A stretch of DNA of 6,856 nt, taken from NCBI GenBank assembly GCA_035304285.1, contig DATGQI010000206.1:1-6856 (forward strand), written 5' to 3'. Source of the DNA: IDS-8 sp035304285. Lineage in GTDB: Bacteria; Pseudomonadota; Gammaproteobacteria; Steroidobacterales; Woeseiaceae. Under the pieces are notes generated by a model that was not told where the DNA came from, ran no database searches, and was given only the letters and a program-made list of their open reading frames with translations. Positions 5,616-6,856 of this stretch are shown here, in pieces. Made by a program: the position numbers and the translations under genes. Each line of letters opens with the position of its first letter. The stretch's first letter is position 1.

Positions 5616-6856
5616 GTATTGAAATCAAAGTGCCGGCGCTGCCGGAATCGGTCAGCGACGCAACGCTGGTTGCCTGGCACAAAAAACCCGGCGACTCCAT
5701 TTCCCGCGACGAGAACCTGGTAGACCTGGAGACGGACAAGGTTGTTCTAGAGGTTCCTGCGCCGGCTTCCGGCACCCTGAAGGAAATCAGGGTCGAGGAC
5801 GGGGCAACGGTCACCGCCGGCGATGTGCTCGCCATACTGGAAGAAGGTGAGGGCGCCGCGGCCGCTTCCGGTAATGGTGCCGACCAACAGGAAGAGGGAC
5901 CGGCCGACAAGGCGCCGGCCGGCAAGGCAGCGCAGCATTCCGAAGCCGCGGCGGAGCAGGAAGATGAAGACGGTGAGGTTGAGGCGGAACCCGGCCGAAG
6001 TGCCGAATCCCGCGGCGACAGTGCGTACAAGTTGAGCCCCGCGGTACGCCGGCTGCTGGACGAGCACGACCTCGAAGCGACCATCGTGTCGGGAAGTGGT
6101 CGCGATGGCCGCATCACGAAATCCGACGTCATGGAGTACCTGAAGAGCCACAGTGACGAGAACGTGGCGCCTGGCGACCCTGAACCGCAGCCGGAAGAGC
6201 AGGGAACGCGTGAAGCGCCCGGCGCCTCGAGGTCCGAACAGCGCGTGCCGATGACCAGGCTGCGCGCAAAGATCGCCGAGCGCATGGTACAGGCGCAGAG
6301 CACCGCGGCGATGCTGACGACGTTCAACGAGATCGATCTCACACAGGTGATGTCGCTGCGGAATCGCTACAAGGAAGCCTTCCAGAAAGAGCACGACGTA
6401 AAGCTCGGTTTTATGTCGTTCTTCGTCAAGGCATCGGTCGAGGCGCTCAGGAAGTTTCCGGTCGTCAATGCCTCGATCGAGGACAACGATATTGTCTATC
6501 ACGACTATTTCGATATTGGCATCGCCGTGTCCTCCGAGCGGGGGCTGATGGTGCCGGTCCTGAGAGACGTCGATCAGCTGAGCTTCGCGCAGATCGAGAG
6601 CGACATCGAGAAGCTCGGCAAGAAGGCGCGCGACGGCAGTACGACGATGGACGACCTTACCGGCGGAACGTTCACGATCACGAATGGCGGTATTTTCGGG
6701 TCTCTGCTGTCGACCCCGATCCTGAATCCGCCGCAAAGCGCGATCCTCGGCATGCACGCAATCCAGGAACGGCCGGTCGTCGTGAACGGCGAGATTGCGG
6801 CACGCTCGATGATGTACGTTGCACTGACCTACGACCATCGCATCATCGACGGCCGG
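5612..6856 (+). CDS. sucB: 2-oxoglutarate dehydrogenase E2, dihydrolipoyl succinyltransferase (3' partial)
   Basis: E2 is the core of the 2-oxoglutarate dehydrogenase complex. It accepts the succinyl group from E1 on a lipoyl-lysine and transfers it to CoA. The window holds 415 codons without a stop. The lipoyl domain is at 1-76, with the lipoylated Lys43 in ETDKV. An acidic linker follows (77-136, about 18 Asp/Glu against 4 Lys/Arg). The peripheral subunit-binding domain is at about 140-177 (LSPAVRRLL, then GRDGRITKSDV at 163-173). A second acidic linker spans about 180-210. The acyltransferase domain runs from about 211, with RVPMTRLRAKIAERM at 211-225, SERGLMVPVLR at 308-318, FTITNGGIFGS at 354-364, and the active-site HRIIDG at 409-414 (His409, Asp413). 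The window ends one codon later, so roughly 15-25 C-terminal residues are missing. One lipoyl domain is present, as in most proteobacteria. The ATG at 5612 overlaps the sucA stop (ATGA), implying translational coupling. The E3 gene probably follows outside. Confidence 0.97.
   Translation, partial: MSIEIKVPALPESVSDATLVAWHKKPGDSISRDENLVDLETDKVVLEVPAPASGTLKEIRVEDGATVTAGDVLAILEEGEGAAAASGNGADQQEEGPADKAPAGKAAQHSEAAAEQEDEDGEVEAEPGRSAESRGDSAYKLSPAVRRLLDEHDLEATIVSGSGRDGRITKSDVMEYLKSHSDENVAPGDPEPQPEEQGTREAPGASRSEQRVPMTRLRAKIAERMVQAQSTAAMLTTFNEIDLTQVMSLRNRYKEAFQKEHDVKLGFMSFFVKASVEALRKFPVVNASIEDNDIVYHDYFDIGIAVSSERGLMVPVLRDVDQLSFAQIESDIEKLGKKARDGSTTMDDLTGGTFTITNGGIFGSLLSTPILNPPQSAILGMHAIQERPVVVNGEIAARSMMYVALTYDHRIIDGR

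Noticed and set aside
5747..6838. Minus-strand open frame of 363 codons opposite sucB
   Set aside because: The plus strand here encodes the lipoyl, subunit-binding and acyltransferase domains of SucB without a break, so the minus frame is a shadow.
1..6856. CRISPR arrays, tRNA or rRNA genes, insertion sequences
   Set aside because: I saw no regularly spaced direct repeats, no tRNA-like cloverleaf, no rRNA-like stretch and no transposase motifs.

Overview
The window looks like chromosomal DNA of a Pseudomonadota bacterium, most likely a gammaproteobacterium. The grounds are moderately high GC (sampled lines of the right half run from about 53 to 68 percent), a sucA-sucB pair with E1 and E2 of the proteobacterial type, a c-type cytochrome with a lipoprotein signal, and a double-glycine leader peptide of the Gram-negative microcin kind. 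I cannot name the genus.

Left part (1-1273), accessory in character. A few codons at the left edge are probably the end of an upstream gene. A leader region with two inverted repeats follows, then a small gene (240-431) for a 63-residue peptide with a textbook double-glycine leader, like bacteriocin/microcin precursors. It ends in a strong Rho-independent terminator. Facing it, and overlapping its stop codon by 4 bases, is a minus-strand gene for a CPBP (CAAX/Abi) family membrane protease. Members of that family act as immunity or processing proteins in some bacteriocin loci, so the two may form a peptide plus immunity/processing module. No exporter is present inside the window.

Middle part (1274-2666). 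An intergenic stretch that probably holds divergent promoters is followed by a lipoprotein-type class I cytochrome c (CRACH haem site) and a small three-helix membrane protein of the DUF5658 type. A 151-base gap then carries a perfect 9-bp hairpin just upstream of sucA.

Right part (2667-6856), housekeeping. sucA (2-oxoglutarate dehydrogenase E1, complete) and sucB (E2, dihydrolipoyl succinyltransferase, cut by the window end just after the catalytic HRIIDGR motif) overlap by ATGA and form an operon. Together with the E3 subunit (lpd, probably next, outside the window) they convert 2-oxoglutarate to succinyl-CoA in the TCA cycle. SucA has an unusual lysine-rich C-terminal tail and SucB has strongly acidic linkers, a charge complementarity that could matter for complex assembly.

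The best candidates for something undescribed are the peptide/CPBP pair, the hairpin in front of sucA, and the basic-tail/acidic-linker pair in the 2-oxoglutarate dehydrogenase complex.
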